A DNA stretch of 64,000 nt from Hoyosella rhizosphaerae (GCF_014643175.1 NZ_BMJH01000001.1:682001-746000); one strand, 5' to 3'; shown: positions 17,761 to 27,929, counted from the stretch's first letter. Notes: generated by a model from the letters alone, not told the origin. Numbers and translations are program-made.

Positions 17761-18433
17761 GAAGTTTCGACACTTGCTCGCGCACCCACTCCAACACTGG
17801 AGTCGCCGCAGGATCTTCGGTCAACGAACTGAACACGAAGGGCCTACCTTCGCGCACGCTGCTGGCGTCACGATCCATCACCCCAAGGTCTGCCCCGACC
17901 ATGGGGGCAAGGTCCGTCTTGTTGATCACGAGTAGATCGGAGAAGGTGACGCCCGGTCCGCCTTTGCGCGGCACCTTGTCGCCGCCAGCAACATCAACGA
18001 CGAAGATCTGCACGTCGATCAGCCCCATCGAAAATGTCGCGGTGAGGTTGTCGCCGCCCGACTCCACCAGGATGAGATCTAACGGTGGATTGGCGTCAAT
18101 AAGATCGTCAATGGCGTCGAGGTTTGCGGTGATGTCATCGCGGATCGCGGTGTGGGGGCAGCCACCCGTTTTCACTGCGGTGATTCGTTCGTCCGGCAGA
18201 ACCGCATTACGGCGGAGGAAATCCGCATCCTCAGTGGTGTAGATGTCGTTGGTGAGCACCGCGAGAGACATTTCATCGCGCAACTCACGGCACAACGCCG
18301 CCACGAGGGCTGTTTTACCGGAACCGACGGGTCCTCCGATACCGATGCGCACTGGCTCGTCACGGGTGCGTTCGCGCTTCGGGCGGTCGTGAGAATGTGA
18401 GTGGGGTTCTCCACCCATCAAATGGGGAGGCAT
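17741..18433 (-). CDS. ureG: Urease accessory GTPase UreG
   Basis: GTPase that drives nickel insertion into urease. The P-loop GPVGSGKT is at residues 34-41; other UreG marks are [26 protein letters not shown] (the Cys-Pro-His nickel site) and ESGGDNL. The N-terminus carries a short His-rich stretch (HSHSHD), common where ureE is absent and possibly a nickel store. 45 bases separate it from ureF upstream. Confidence 0.94.
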   Translation of the reverse strand: MPPHLMGGEPHSHSHDRPKRERTRDEPVRIGIGGPVGSGKTALVAALCRELRDEMSLAVLTNDIYTTEDADFLRRNAVLPDERITAVKTGGCPHTAIRDDITANLDAIDDLIDANPPLDLILVESGGDNLTATFSMGLIDVQIFVVDVAGGDKVPRKGGPGVTFSDLLVINKTDLAPMVGADLGVMDRDASSVREGRPFVFSSLTEDPAATPVLEWVREQVSKLRGAHAH

Positions 18434-18478
18434 AGTGCCGTGTCCTTTCAGGTCGAGGGTTCAAAGTGTGATCGATAG

Positions 18479-19105
18479 CTACGACACAAAGAGCGGCATC
18501 TCGCGCACCATGTGCCGCTCGGCAAGCACATCAAACAGTGGGTCTGACAACGAATGTAGCTTCGTTGCCGCAAGCGACGCCGTGTCGTCACAGACTGTGG
18601 AGAGCCGAAACGTGCACACCGCAACATGGGCGGGGTCCAGCGCCAGAAGGCGCTGCGCTGCTGTGGCCGAACCTGTCATGACGGTATAGATGACTGCGAG
18701 CGCGGTATCTCTTGGCGTTAGCGCACACAGCGAACCTGCTACACCTGTTACGACTGGCAGATGCGGTTTGCGACCTAACACCGACCATTCGTAGTCGGGC
18801 CACACCGACTTCGCGAGGCGCACAAATCCTCGACCCTGGATGCGTGATGCGTCGCGCGCCGCAGGCGACGGAGTGCGGGCATCAGTTTCACCATCCGCAA
18901 CGACGGGATCGAGCCCGTTGCATACCGCAGCCGCAATCGACCCCGTGACGAGGCCAGTTGTGCGGATCCGCCGCTCGAGAAACGCCTCGACTGTGGCGAC
19001 GTCGTGGACCACTCCGCTGGTGACAGCCTCTTCCATTCCGCCGGAATGGACGTGTCCGCCTATGGGTAGTCGCGAATCCGCTAGCGCCAGAAGATCAGTC
19101 AGCAT
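18479..19105 (-). CDS. ureF: Urease accessory protein UreF
   Basis: 208-aa helical accessory protein that couples UreG GTP hydrolysis to nickel delivery. Starts at ATG 19105, one base after the ureC stop; the frame is open further upstream but those codons lie inside ureC. Family marks are LLALADSRLPIGGHVHSGGM near the N-terminus and the C-terminal LLALDPAHVAVCTF. Confidence 0.9.
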   Translation of the reverse strand: MLTDLLALADSRLPIGGHVHSGGMEEAVTSGVVHDVATVEAFLERRIRTTGLVTGSIAAAVCNGLDPVVADGETDARTPSPAARDASRIQGRGFVRLAKSVWPDYEWSVLGRKPHLPVVTGVAGSLCALTPRDTALAVIYTVMTGSATAAQRLLALDPAHVAVCTFRLSTVCDDTASLAATKLHSLSDPLFDVLAERHMVREMPLFVS

Positions 19106-19106
19106 C

Positions 19107-20828
19107 TCAGAACAGGTGGTAGCGCTGCGCGAGTGGCAGGACGTCCGCGGGCTCCGACTCCCACACCTCACCGTCGATGCGCACCGCAAACGTATCCGGG
19201 TCAACCTCGATGTGTGGTTGCGCATCGTTTAACGGCATGTCGGCTTTGCCAATGTTGCGTGGGCTCGCCGTCGGTACCAGACGCCTGTTGCAGGCTATGC
19301 GGCTCGACAAGTTGCTATCCAATGCTGCGGACGACACAAAGTGCACCGCTGTACCGGCCGCCACCTCGGGGTATGCGCCAAACATGGGGCGCGGCAGATA
19401 CGGTTGCGGCGTCGGGATTGAGGCGTTCGCATCGCCCATCGCGGCCCACGCGATAGCCCCACCCTTAATGACCAGATCGGGCCGGATTCCGAAGAACGCC
19501 GGGTTCCACAGCACTAGGTCTGCGAGCTTGCCGATCTCAATCGAGCCCACTTCACCATCGAGTCCATGCGCTACGGCTGGGCAGATCGTGTATTTGGAGA
19601 TGTACCGGCGCACCCTGTTGTTGTCGGCACCGTTGTCTCCTGAGAGGTACCCGCGCCGCTTTTTCATCATGTGCGCGGACTGCCACGTACGCGAGATGAC
19701 TTCCCCAACGCGACCCATCGCTTGGGAGTCACTTCCAATCATGGAAATGGCACCGATGTCGTGGAGCAGGTCCTCAGCAGCGATTGTCGATGGGCGGATG
19801 CGACTTTCAGCAAACGCGAGGTCTTCAGGGATCGACGGGCTGAGGTGGTGGCACACCATCAGCATGTCGAGGTGCTCGTCGACAGTGTTCACGGTGTATG
19901 GCCGGGTGGGGTTCGTTGAGCTCGGCAATACATTGGCGTACGACGCCACGGTGATGATGTCGGGAGCATGGCCCCCACCAGCACCTTCGGTGTGGTAGGC
20001 GTGGATGCTGCGTCCCTTAATGGCCTTCAAGGTCGATTCGACGTAACCTGCTTCGTTCAGCGTGTCCGAGTGCAGCGCCACCTGGATCCCGGCCTCGTCT
20101 GCCACCTTCAAGCACACATCAATTGCTGCGGGGGTGGAGCCCCAGTCTTCATGCAACTTCATGCCGGAGGCACCTGCGCGGATCTGCTCCCAGATCGCCG
20201 CTTCGTTGACCGTATTGCCCTTGCCCAGAAGGGCAATATTCATTGGCCAGGAGTCCAATGCTTCGAGCATACGCGCAAGGTGCCACCCACCAGGGGTGAC
20301 CGTTGTTGCCTTAGATCCCTCAGCAGGTCCAGTTCCGCCACCGATCATGGTGGTGATTCCCGAACCAATGCCTTCGTCTAGCAACTGCGGGCAAATGAAA
20401 TGCACGTGGCAGTCGATGCCACCGGCCGTGAGGATCTTTCCGTTACCAGCGATGATTTCTGTGGATGGACCGATGACCAGACTCGGGTCAACACCATCCA
20501 TGGTGTCCGGGTTGCCGGCCTTACCGATTCCGCAGATGCGACCGTCGCGGATACCGACATCAGCTTTGATGATGCCCCAGTAGTCGACGATGGTGGCACC
20601 GGTGATGACGGTGTCCGGCCCGCCATCGACGCGCAGTGCGCGCCCCTGCCCCATCGACTCACGGATCACTTTCCCGCCTCCGAACACCGCTTCGTCACCG
20701 GCTTTACCCGGTCCGCCGCTGCGGTCTTCGGTGATTTCGATAAACAGGTCGGTATCGGCAAGGCGGATACGGTCGCCTGTGGTGGGACCAAAAAGTTCGG
20801 CGTAGCGTGCGCGACTCACATATGTCAT
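19107..20828 (-). CDS. ureC: Urease alpha subunit UreC
   Basis: Catalytic subunit of urease, hydrolysing urea to ammonia and carbamate with a bi-nickel centre. Full length at 573 aa. Nickel ligands His141 and His143 are in CHVHFICPQ; the carbamylated lysine is Lys224 in GMKLHEDWG; further ligands are in ALHSDT and [12 protein letters not shown]; the mobile flap has Cys326-His327 (MVCHHLS). All look intact, so the enzyme should be functional. The start overlaps the ureB stop by one base. Confidence 0.96.
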   Translation of the reverse strand: MTYVSRARYAELFGPTTGDRIRLADTDLFIEITEDRSGGPGKAGDEAVFGGGKVIRESMGQGRALRVDGGPDTVITGATIVDYWGIIKADVGIRDGRICGIGKAGNPDTMDGVDPSLVIGPSTEIIAGNGKILTAGGIDCHVHFICPQLLDEGIGSGITTMIGGGTGPAEGSKATTVTPGGWHLARMLEALDSWPMNIALLGKGNTVNEAAIWEQIRAGASGMKLHEDWGSTPAAIDVCLKVADEAGIQVALHSDTLNEAGYVESTLKAIKGRSIHAYHTEGAGGGHAPDIITVASYANVLPSSTNPTRPYTVNTVDEHLDMLMVCHHLSPSIPEDLAFAESRIRPSTIAAEDLLHDIGAISMIGSDSQAMGRVGEVISRTWQSAHMMKKRRGYLSGDNGADNNRVRRYISKYTICPAVAHGLDGEVGSIEIGKLADLVLWNPAFFGIRPDLVIKGGAIAWAAMGDANASIPTPQPYLPRPMFGAYPEVAAGTAVHFVSSAALDSNLSSRIACNRRLVPTASPRNIGKADMPLNDAQPHIEVDPDTFAVRIDGEVWESEPADVLPLAQRYHLF

Positions 20829-21139
20829 CAGTGATCCAGCTTTCCTGGAGGGTTCAGGCTCAATCCGTACACTTCCCGCGTGCCACCGAGTGCGACAAGA
20901 GACACGGTGTGGGTCAGCCCGGGTTCAAAACGAACTGCGGTCCCGGCGGGGATATCGAGGCGAAAACCGTGTGCGGCCTCCCGATCAAACCGCAACGAAT
21001 CGTTCGCTTGGGCAAAGTGAAAATGGCTGCCCACCTGAATCGGCCGATCCCCATCATTGACGACGTCAAGTTCGATGCGCTTCGCGTTGACGTTGATCGC
21101 GATGTCGCCGTCGACGGTAATAATTTCGCCCGGAATCAT
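20828..21139 (-). CDS. ureB: Urease beta subunit UreB
   Basis: 103-aa structural subunit of urease, assembling with UreA and UreC. Signature residues are [15 protein letters not shown] at the start and the core [15 protein letters not shown]. Separate ureA and ureB genes, as here, are the usual actinobacterial form. Starts 13 bases after the ureA stop. Confidence 0.95.
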   Translation of the reverse strand: MIPGEIITVDGDIAINVNAKRIELDVVNDGDRPIQVGSHFHFAQANDSLRFDREAAHGFRLDIPAGTAVRFEPGLTHTVSLVALGGTREVYGLSLNPPGKLDH

Positions 21140-21152
21140 AAACTTCGCCTCC

Positions 21153-21455
21153 TCAACTGATCGGGGTGTGCACGGTGACGAGTTTGGTGCCGTCGGGAAA
21201 TGTTGCTTCGACCTGTACGTCGTGAATCATCTCGGGCACGCCTTCCATCACCTGCTCACGGGTGAGCACCTCCCTGCCGCTCGTCATCAATTCGGCGACC
21301 GACCGACCGTCCCTAGCTCCTTCGAGCACATGGTCGGTGATGATCGCGATCGCTTCGGGATAGTTGAGCGTGAGGCCGCGTTTTTGCCGACGGCGCGCCA
21401 CCTCAGCTGCGTAGCTGATCATGAGTCGTTCTTGTTCATGTGGCGACAAGCGCAT
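21153..21455 (-). CDS. ureA: Urease gamma subunit UreA
   Basis: 100-aa structural subunit. The start is ATG 21455 ([11 protein letters not shown]), the universal UreA N-terminus, with an AGGAG six bases upstream; codons further upstream in the frame are not conserved. Marks: [20 protein letters not shown] and [16 protein letters not shown]. First gene of ureABC-ureF-ureG-ureD. The 248-bp gap to the divergent lemA must hold the urease promoter, but no clear operator is visible. Confidence 0.95.
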   Translation of the reverse strand: MRLSPHEQERLMISYAAEVARRRQKRGLTLNYPEAIAIITDHVLEGARDGRSVAELMTSGREVLTREQVMEGVPEMIHDVQVEATFPDGTKLVTVHTPIS

Positions 21456-21703
21456 GACATCTCCTGGGTGGTCGACACCGTGGTGGTGTGACGTGGCTGG
21501 CGACGACTGTGACGTTAGCAGCACCGAGCACCAGGTATCTGCGTTCGCCGTGCATGTACTGGTGAAACGCTGGCCGGTTTAACCAGTGCGTTACATAACT
21601 AGGGCATTGGTCCGATAACGGGAGTTTTTCGTCACCCCCGCTAGATCGAACGTGCCAGGTATCGTTTACACCAACACAACCGTAAACAAATGAGGGGGTT
21701 CAC

Positions 21704-22306
21704 GTGCCCGGTGCAGCTTGGGTAGTGCTGATACTGCTACTGCTCGCCGTCGTCATCTCCGTTGTCGCCGTCATTGGCATCTACAACGGACTGGTTACAC
21801 GACGCAACGGTTACCAAAACGCGTTTGCACAAATTGATGTGCAGCTCACGCGTCGCCACGATCTCATCCCAAACCTTGTCGAAACCGCCAAGGGTTACAT
21901 CAAGCACGAACGCGAAACTCTGGAAGCCGTCATTCAGGCCAGGAACTCCGCTGTTAATGCGCAGAACTCTGCACGCCAGAACCCAGGCGACCCCGCCGCG
22001 ATGGGGCAACTGTCGGGCGCGGAAAACATGTTGACCCAGTCATTGGGCCGCATGTTTGCGCTGTCGGAGGCATACCCCGACCTCAAGGCGAACCAGAACA
22101 TGATGCAACTGTCCGAGGAACTAACCTCGACGGAAAACCGTGTCGCCTACGCACGTCAGGCATTCAATGATGCCGTGATGAGCTACAACATCAAGCGCGA
22201 AGTCTTCCCGTCGAACATCATCGCGGGAATGTTCAACTTCAAGCCAGCAGCGCTTCTCGAAGCTGAGGGTCCAGAAAAGCGCGAAGTGCCAAAAATTTCG
22301 TTCTGA
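21704..22306 (+). CDS. lemA: LemA family protein
   Basis: 200 aa, a single N-terminal membrane helix (VVLILLLLAVVISVVAVIGI) followed by the helical LemA domain facing outward. Family marks are YNGLVTRRNGYQNAFAQIDV, RRHDLIPNLVETAKGY and FNDAVMSYN. Start is GTG 21704 after a purine-rich GAGGGGG. LemA proteins often sit beside HtpX-like proteases, as here, but their function is not settled. Confidence 0.9.
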   Translation: MPGAAWVVLILLLLAVVISVVAVIGIYNGLVTRRNGYQNAFAQIDVQLTRRHDLIPNLVETAKGYIKHERETLEAVIQARNSAVNAQNSARQNPGDPAAMGQLSGAENMLTQSLGRMFALSEAYPDLKANQNMMQLSEELTSTENRVAYARQAFNDAVMSYNIKREVFPSNIIAGMFNFKPAALLEAEGPEKREVPKISF

Positions 22307-22323
22307 CGTTTCACAGCAGCTGT

Positions 22324-22377
22324 GCGGCCAAGCGGGAACTAGCACACCACTAGTTTTTCGCTTCGCTGCATGGCCGC
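22324..22377 (+). terminator. Nested hairpin between lemA and the M48 gene
   Basis: Outer arms GCGGCCA (22324-22330) and TGGCCGC (22371-22377) enclose an inner stem AACTAG (22337-22342) with CTAGTT (22350-22355) followed by TTTC. The inner stem plus T-run resembles a weak intrinsic terminator, so it may partly separate lemA from the protease gene. Confidence 0.45.
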
Positions 22378-22422
22378 GAGCGTTCTTACCGCACGAATAC
22401 AGTCACACCCCGGGGGCACCAG

Positions 22423-24378
22423 ATGAATTTCTTTGAACGGCAGATCGAAGTCAAGAAGTCGTCGAGACGGCTTGTTGTGCTGTTCATTCTGGCCGTGCTT
22501 AGCATCGTGGTGCTTGCGAACCTCCTCGTTGTGTTCCTCTCCCTCTCCGGTGGTGCCGAGCCCGCAGATATCGCCACTTTTGCGATCGCCGCCACAGCGA
22601 TCACGTTAGTTTTCATCGGCGGGGTCTCGTTCTTCAAGACGATGATGCTGCGCAACGGTGGCGGTAGCCAGGTGGCCCGCAGCCTCGGCGCGATTCCGGT
22701 GCCCGAGGACACCACTGACCCGCGAATGCGCCGCTACCGCAACGTCGTCGAAGAAATCGCCATTGCCTCATCCACGCCTGTGCCGGAACTTTTCATTCTT
22801 CCCGGTGAACAGGGCATCAACGCATTCGCCGCTGGGTACACCACCGCTGACGCCGCCATCGCCGTCACTGAAGGTGCGCTGGAACGCCTCAACCGTGACG
22901 AGCTGCAAGGCGTCATAGCTCACGAATTTGCGCACGTCGTCAACGGCGATATGCGACTGAATATTCGCCTCATCGGCGTCATCGCAGGACTCACCGCACT
23001 CGCCGTCATTGGCCGCGTACTTCTCTACAGCGGCGGTGGACGAAGCAGCAAAAACAATAATGGTGCCCCCATTTTCATCATTGGCCTCATCGCCATCAGC
23101 GCTGGATTCATCGGGGTGTTTTTCGGTCGCCTCATCAAAGCCGCCGTATCCCGCCAACGAGAACTCCTCGCTGACGCCTCCGCAGTTCAGTTCACCCGCC
23201 AAACAGCAGGCCTAGCCGGGGCACTGAAAAAGATCGGTGGTCTCGACGCGGGATCAAAGATGAAAAATGCACGCACCGAAGACGTCAGCCACATGCTGTT
23301 CGGTGAAGGAATGCGATTCTCATCGATGTACGCCACTCACCCACCGTTGGTGAAACGCATCAAGCTCCTTGAACCTGAATTTGATGAGCGCGAACTGCAG
23401 GAACTCCAACGACGCTGGAAATCCGCACCACCGTCTGGCCTACGCGAAGACCAACAGATGGGACTCGCTGCACCCAACGACCTCCCGCCCCGCCCAACGC
23501 AAGAAACGCCGACAGGGACCCCCCGTCAAGCGCCGAAACCCCAACCTATGGCCCCATCACCCGGGCCCCGCAATGCTAAGGAAATCGTCGCTGGCATCGG
23601 CGACCCAGGCGCGGCATCCTACGAATACGGTGAACAGGTTCGACGCAGCATCCCCGAGTCCCTAGCCGACCGCGCACACCACCACGAGCACGTCGTCCCC
23701 CTCGTGTTCGGGCTTCTTTTCTCCGCCGACGAAAACATCCGAGTGGCACAGCACGGCATCGTCTTACGGACCTGGGGCAAAACCACCGCTGATGCAGCCT
23801 GGTTTTTCGCTGGCGAATACACAAACCTCGACCCACGCCTACGCCTGCCGTTGGTCGAAATCGGGTTCCCTGCATTGCGTCGACGCAGCAAGCAGGAACT
23901 TGAATCAATCATGGCGACACTCAGCGAACTCATCGCCGCTGACGGCAACGTCAGTGTGTTCGAGTACTGCCTAGGCACCCTCATCTTCACCGGGCTTCAC
24001 GAGTCGATTCACCACCGCCCCAAATGGAGCGGGAAACGCCACCACCTTCGGGGCAGCGCCAAGGAAATAGCGACCTTGCTTGCGGTCCTCGCCAAAGTGG
24101 GCCACCCCCAGCAAGGCGAAGCGGAGTCGGCGTACCAAGCAGGTATGAACGTGGTGCTTCCGCAGTCCCGCATCCCCTTCGCGCTTCCCCAGCAAGGGAT
24201 ACTGGAACTCGAATCCGTATGGCCCTCCATCGACGGTCTCGAAGGCAAAGAAAAGCAGCAACTCGTCGAAGCGCTCGTCACCGTCGTCATGCACGACAAC
24301 GTCATGTCAATCGAGGAGAACGAACTACTGCGCACCGTCTGCGCCGTGCTGCACTGCCCCGTTCCCCCTATCGTGTAG
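22423..24378 (+). CDS. M48 (HtpX-like) membrane metallopeptidase with long C-terminal extension
   Basis: 651-aa membrane protease. Two N-terminal helices lead to the zinc motif HEFAH at residues 167-171, two more helices, and the third ligand Glu247 in SRQRELLADASA. The protease part ends near residue 340 (THPPLVKRIKLLEPEF). It is followed by a Pro-rich linker of about 60 residues and a 250-residue soluble domain ending in ADGNVSVFEY and MSIEENELLRTVCAVL, repeats that resemble TerB-like modules. Plain HtpX is about 290 aa, so the extension is more than half the protein. Likely acts on membrane or secreted proteins with LemA. Confidence 0.85.
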   Translation: MNFFERQIEVKKSSRRLVVLFILAVLSIVVLANLLVVFLSLSGGAEPADIATFAIAATAITLVFIGGVSFFKTMMLRNGGGSQVARSLGAIPVPEDTTDPRMRRYRNVVEEIAIASSTPVPELFILPGEQGINAFAAGYTTADAAIAVTEGALERLNRDELQGVIAHEFAHVVNGDMRLNIRLIGVIAGLTALAVIGRVLLYSGGGRSSKNNNGAPIFIIGLIAISAGFIGVFFGRLIKAAVSRQRELLADASAVQFTRQTAGLAGALKKIGGLDAGSKMKNARTEDVSHMLFGEGMRFSSMYATHPPLVKRIKLLEPEFDERELQELQRRWKSAPPSGLREDQQMGLAAPNDLPPRPTQETPTGTPRQAPKPQPMAPSPGPRNAKEIVAGIGDPGAASYEYGEQVRRSIPESLADRAHHHEHVVPLVFGLLFSADENIRVAQHGIVLRTWGKTTADAAWFFAGEYTNLDPRLRLPLVEIGFPALRRRSKQELESIMATLSELIAADGNVSVFEYCLGTLIFTGLHESIHHRPKWSGKRHHLRGSAKEIATLLAVLAKVGHPQQGEAESAYQAGMNVVLPQSRIPFALPQQGILELESVWPSIDGLEGKEKQQLVEALVTVVMHDNVMSIEENELLRTVCAVLHCPVPPIV

Positions 24379-24418
24379 GTAACCGGCAACCACCGGCACA
24401 CCGATGGAAGGCAACATT

Positions 24419-24868
24419 ATGGATGGCGACACCGTCAGCGTAGAAAAAGTGATCCCTGCTGCACCTGAGGACATCTTCGCTTTGCTCTCAGATGCTCAGC
24501 AACACAGCCAGTTCGACGGTTCCGGCACTGTTGTGGGTTCCAAAGGCAATTCAGAGCCGCTGACGTTGGGTTCGAAATTTGGGATGTCCATGAAGATGGG
24601 AATCCCCTACAGCACCGTCAACACTGTCATCGAATTTGAATCAAACCGCCGGATCGCCTGGCAAACGACCGGGTTAGCGGGACTCATCGGTGGTCGTATT
24701 TGGCGCTACGAACTCGAACCGGTCGACGGCGGCACACTGGTCCGCGAGACCTGGGACTTGTCCGAGGACAAACAACGGTTTTTCCTCAAGCGCGGGAAAC
24801 TTCCCGCGATGACGAAACGCAACATCACCCGCACACTCGACCGTATTGCTGAGGCTGTCACGGCCTAG
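24419..24868 (+). CDS. SRPBCC family protein
   Basis: 149-aa START-like (polyketide cyclase/dehydrase) fold protein that would hold a hydrophobic ligand in its cavity. Marks are VEKVIPAAPEDIFALLSDAQ at the start and VDGGTLVRETWDLS. I chose ATG 24419 with GGAAGG seven bases upstream; ATG 24404 is the only alternative. No ligand can be predicted. Follows the M48 gene by 40 bases. Confidence 0.8.
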   Translation: MDGDTVSVEKVIPAAPEDIFALLSDAQQHSQFDGSGTVVGSKGNSEPLTLGSKFGMSMKMGIPYSTVNTVIEFESNRRIAWQTTGLAGLIGGRIWRYELEPVDGGTLVRETWDLSEDKQRFFLKRGKLPAMTKRNITRTLDRIAEAVTA

Positions 24869-24957
24869 GTGGCACCGTGCTGTGGCCCGGTGAACACGGT
24901 GTGTGAATCGGGCCAGAGTGGACAAGTTGGCAGCTGATACCTGGCACACTGAAAGCC

Positions 24958-26229
24958 GTGAACGCACCCGAATTGTCAGGCGAAATGATCATCCGCGGCG
25001 GCACAATCCTGACGATGGATGACGCTGCAACGGTCTGGGACGACGCCGCTATTCATATCCGAAACGGCGTCATCGTCGACATCGGCCCCAGTCACACCAT
25101 CAAAGCCCACGAGACTGGGTGCCGGACAGTGGATGCGCATGGGTGCGCGATCCTTCCTGGCTTTGTTAACGCACACACGCATCTGGCGATGACGTTGTTT
25201 CGCGGCATCGCCGATGATGTGCACCTCCAAGACTTCCTCCGCCGCGTGGTCGCCGAAGAATCAGAAACACTGTCTCCGCAACGGGTATACACCGGTGCCC
25301 TTAATGCCTGTTATGAGTCGCTACTTGCTGGCACCACTGATGCGCTCGACATGTACTGGTTCCCGCACGAGGCAGTCTCGGCCGGGCGGGATGCCGGGTT
25401 GCGTGTCCACGCGGGCGAAGCGTTCGCCAACTTCCCCACGCCCGAACACACCAGCGTCGAAACAAAACTGGATAGCCTGAACGCAGCCGACCGCCGTGTG
25501 CCTTGGCTTATGCCACATAGCGTGTACGCCCTCACCGAAGATCAGCTTTCTCGGATTGCGGCCAGCGCTCAGGAGCTTGGCGCCCGAATCCACGTGCATG
25601 CGGCTGAAAACGAAGGCGAACTAGCCACCGTGCGCGCACAACACGGCACCACCCCCATTGAGGTCCTGCACCGCACTGGGCTGCTTTCGTCGCGAACCGT
25701 CATCGCCCACGCAGTTCATCTCACCGACAACGACATTTCCCTCATCGCCGAGGCGGGAGCGAGCGTCGCACACTGCCCCTGGTCGAACCTGAAACTAGCG
25801 TCCGGCATCGCCCCAGTGCGCGCACTTCTCGACGCGGGCGTCCGAGTCTGTCTCGGTACGGACGGAGCTGTGAGCAGCAATACCCTCGATATGTGGACAA
25901 CAATGCGGCTCGCTGCGGTGCTCCACAAGTGGCGCGACCACGATCCAGCAAGCATCGGGTCACGAGCTGTGCTCGCAATGGCCACACGTCACGGTGCTGA
26001 AGCATTGGGCATTCCCGGCGGTGGTGTTCTCGCACCGGGTATGCCCGCTACGCTGCAGATTGTTGACCTCAGCGGCCCGCATCATTCAGGCGTCGGCGAT
26101 ATCTGGTCGCAACTGGTGTACTCCACACATCCCGGCGACGTTCGTGACGTCATTATTAGCGGCGTCAGCGTAGTCGCCGACAAGAAAGTTGTTAGCGAAG
26201 ACGTTCGGCGTCCCGCGCTAGCTCAGTAA
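24958..26229 (+). CDS. Amidohydrolase, TrzN/MtaD-like deaminase or chlorohydrolase
   Basis: 423-aa metal-dependent hydrolase of the cyclic-amidohydrolase superfamily. Metal site residues are in FVNAHTHLAMTLFRG, HVHAAENEGEL, VIAHAVHLTD and LGTDGAVSSN, the pattern of the adenosine/S-adenosylhomocysteine/cytosine/s-triazine deaminase group. Start is GTG 24958. Natural substrate probably a nucleoside or heterocyclic amine; not determinable. Its last 38 bases overlap the convergent zinc-ribbon gene. Confidence 0.85.
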   Translation: MNAPELSGEMIIRGGTILTMDDAATVWDDAAIHIRNGVIVDIGPSHTIKAHETGCRTVDAHGCAILPGFVNAHTHLAMTLFRGIADDVHLQDFLRRVVAEESETLSPQRVYTGALNACYESLLAGTTDALDMYWFPHEAVSAGRDAGLRVHAGEAFANFPTPEHTSVETKLDSLNAADRRVPWLMPHSVYALTEDQLSRIAASAQELGARIHVHAAENEGELATVRAQHGTTPIEVLHRTGLLSSRTVIAHAVHLTDNDISLIAEAGASVAHCPWSNLKLASGIAPVRALLDAGVRVCLGTDGAVSSNTLDMWTTMRLAAVLHKWRDHDPASIGSRAVLAMATRHGAEALGIPGGGVLAPGMPATLQIVDLSGPHHSGVGDIWSQLVYSTHPGDVRDVIISGVSVVADKKVVSEDVRRPALAQ

Positions 26230-26524
26230 GCACCACAACCAGTTCAGTTAACTCGCGCTGCGGCGCGCCCTCTTGAAGCGCTGTGGCGACGTCCTCGGCA
26301 GCACAGCGCACAGCGAACGCTCGATCAACCAGTGCGGACGCTTCGTCCGCTGACAGCACCACCGAATCCTCCGGAATGGAGGTGCCTCGCACACTGGTCC
26401 GGTGCTCGTAGGCGCGCTGACGGCAGGACTGCCGACAGTACTGCCGTCGACGGCCCACGCCCGAATCAGGAACTTCTCTGCCACACCATGCGCAAGGGTG
26501 CGGGCGCCGCGCTACTCGTGCCAC
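26192..26524 (-). CDS. Zinc-ribbon conserved hypothetical protein
   Basis: 110 aa. The N-terminal third has a CxxC (HPCAWCG) and a CxxxC (QYCRQSCRQRAYEHR) that should bind one zinc, in the style of actinobacterial small zinc-finger proteins. The remainder is an acidic helical segment (ELTELVVVLTELARDAERL). Convergent overlap of 38 bases with the amidohydrolase. Nucleic-acid binding is possible from the basic N-terminus, but function is unknown. Confidence 0.7.
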   Translation of the reverse strand: MARVARRPHPCAWCGREVPDSGVGRRRQYCRQSCRQRAYEHRTSVRGTSIPEDSVVLSADEASALVDRAFAVRCAAEDVATALQEGAPQRELTELVVVLTELARDAERLR

Positions 26525-26737
26525 GGTCGCTAAGCGTAGCCGCCAACTGCGACGTTTTCACCTACCGGGCGGACACGGTCGCGTGAACGGAGTAGGATAT
26601 GTCAGCCGCCTCATGTGGGAACTTTTTCGTGTGCGGGCGCGTTTAACGCTGTGTACGGTCCAGCGCACCGATAGTGCGTGGAGGGGAACGGATTGCTGAT
26701 GTTGGCGATTCGACTCCGATAGAGAGAGGGTAATGCG

Positions 26738-27082
26738 ATGGCAGATCGGGTTCTTCGAGGAAGCCGCCTTGGTGCGGTCAGTTACGAAACGGACCGGGAT
26801 CACGACCTTGCCCCTCGCCGCTACGCCCGCTACCGCACCCCAAGTGGTGAAGAGTTCGACATTCCTTTCGCCGATGAAGCGGAGATCCCCGGTACGTGGA
26901 TGTGCCGCAACGGTGAAGAGGGCGAACTTATGGAGGGCGGCGCGCCGGAGGCGAAGAAGGTGAAGCCGCCGCGCACTCACTGGGACATGTTGCTTGAACG
27001 GCGCAGTGAGGAAGAGCTTGAGGAGTTGCTCCAGGAGCGCCTTGAGTTGCTGAAGAAGCGTCGCCGCGGTATCACTACCTAG
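26738..27082 (+). CDS. rbpA: RNA polymerase-binding protein RbpA
   Basis: 114-aa actinobacterial transcription factor that binds the sigma subunit and beta' subunit of RNA polymerase and stabilises open promoter complexes. The sequence is highly conserved: VLRGSRLGAVSYETDR, EIPGTWMCRNGEEG, and KVKPPRTHWDMLLERRSEEE followed by LEELLQERLELL (sigma interaction domain). Monocistronic, followed by a strong terminator. Confidence 0.96.
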   Translation: MADRVLRGSRLGAVSYETDRDHDLAPRRYARYRTPSGEEFDIPFADEAEIPGTWMCRNGEEGELMEGGAPEAKKVKPPRTHWDMLLERRSEEELEELLQERLELLKKRRRGITT

Positions 27083-27095
27083 GTCAGATAGCAGC

Positions 27096-27139
27096 GAGCC
27101 CTCCCGAGAACCAAATCCGGGAGGGCTCACTTTGTTTTT
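27096..27139 (+). terminator. Intrinsic terminator between rbpA and ppm1
   Basis: An 11-bp perfect stem (GAGCCCTCCCG at 27096-27106, CGGGAGGGCTC at 27118-27128) with an 11-base loop is followed by a T-rich stretch (ACTTTGTTTTT). It ends rbpA and could also serve the convergent ppm1. Confidence 0.88.
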
Positions 27140-27146
27140 GCGGTCG

Positions 27147-27929
27147 TTACGCTTTCTTGCGACGCAGTTTGTCGATGCGCTGATGCCAACCCCACTGGGT
27201 GACTTTCCAGAGTGCTTCACGCACAATGTTTCCGCTCATCTTGGATTCGCCGCGCTCGCGTTCCGTGAAGGTAATGGGGACTTCGCGAACATTGAATCCC
27301 GAACGGATCGTTCGCCACGCCAGGTCGACCTGGAAGCAGTACCCGTGTGATTCCACCGCATCGAGGTCAAGTTTTTCGAGCACGGTTCGACGATAGGCGC
27401 GGTAGCCGCCTGTAATGTCGCGCAGTGGCACACCGAGCGCGAGGCGCGCGTAGACGTTGCCTCCGCGGGACAGCCATTCGCGGCGTTTTGGCCAGTTGAC
27501 CACAGAGCCGCCGGCCACATACCGCGACCCGAGGACCAGGTCGTATCCTGCGTCGATTTGGTCGAGCAGTCGGTGGAGTTGCTCTGGTGCGTGGCTGCCG
27601 TCGGCATCCATTTCCACCAGGACGCTGTAGTCGCGGTCAAGGCCCCAGCCGAATCCTGCGATGTAGGCAGCGCCGAGGCCGTTTTTGGCGGTGCGGTGCA
27701 TGACGTGAATGCGGCCGTTAGGGTCCGCGTCGGCGAGTTCATCGGCGAGTTGACCTGTGCCGTCGGGACTTCCGTCGTCAACCACGAGGACATGGACATT
27801 CGGCAGAGCTGCATGGAGTCGTTCGACGATGATCCCGAGGTTGTCTCGTTCGTTGTACGTCGGGATGATTACCAACGTCCGTGCGCTTGGCCGCAGATCG
27901 GGGTCGTCCCCTGGTGTGCCCGCCGTCAT
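27147..27929 (-). CDS. ppm1: Polyprenol monophosphomannose synthase Ppm1 (catalytic domain)
   Basis: 260-aa GT2 glycosyltransferase that transfers mannose from GDP-mannose to polyprenol phosphate, the donor for lipomannan, lipoarabinomannan and protein O-mannosylation. Marks: [20 protein letters not shown], the [10 protein letters not shown] metal/donor site, [13 protein letters not shown], and [10 protein letters not shown]. It is a stand-alone catalytic domain; in M. tuberculosis it is fused to an Lnt-like N-terminal domain, here a separate upstream gene. Confidence 0.93.
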   Translation of the reverse strand: MTAGTPGDDPDLRPSARTLVIIPTYNERDNLGIIVERLHAALPNVHVLVVDDGSPDGTGQLADELADADPNGRIHVMHRTAKNGLGAAYIAGFGWGLDRDYSVLVEMDADGSHAPEQLHRLLDQIDAGYDLVLGSRYVAGGSVVNWPKRREWLSRGGNVYARLALGVPLRDITGGYRAYRRTVLEKLDLDAVESHGYCFQVDLAWRTIRSGFNVREVPITFTERERGESKMSGNIVREALWKVTQWGWHQRIDKLRRKKA

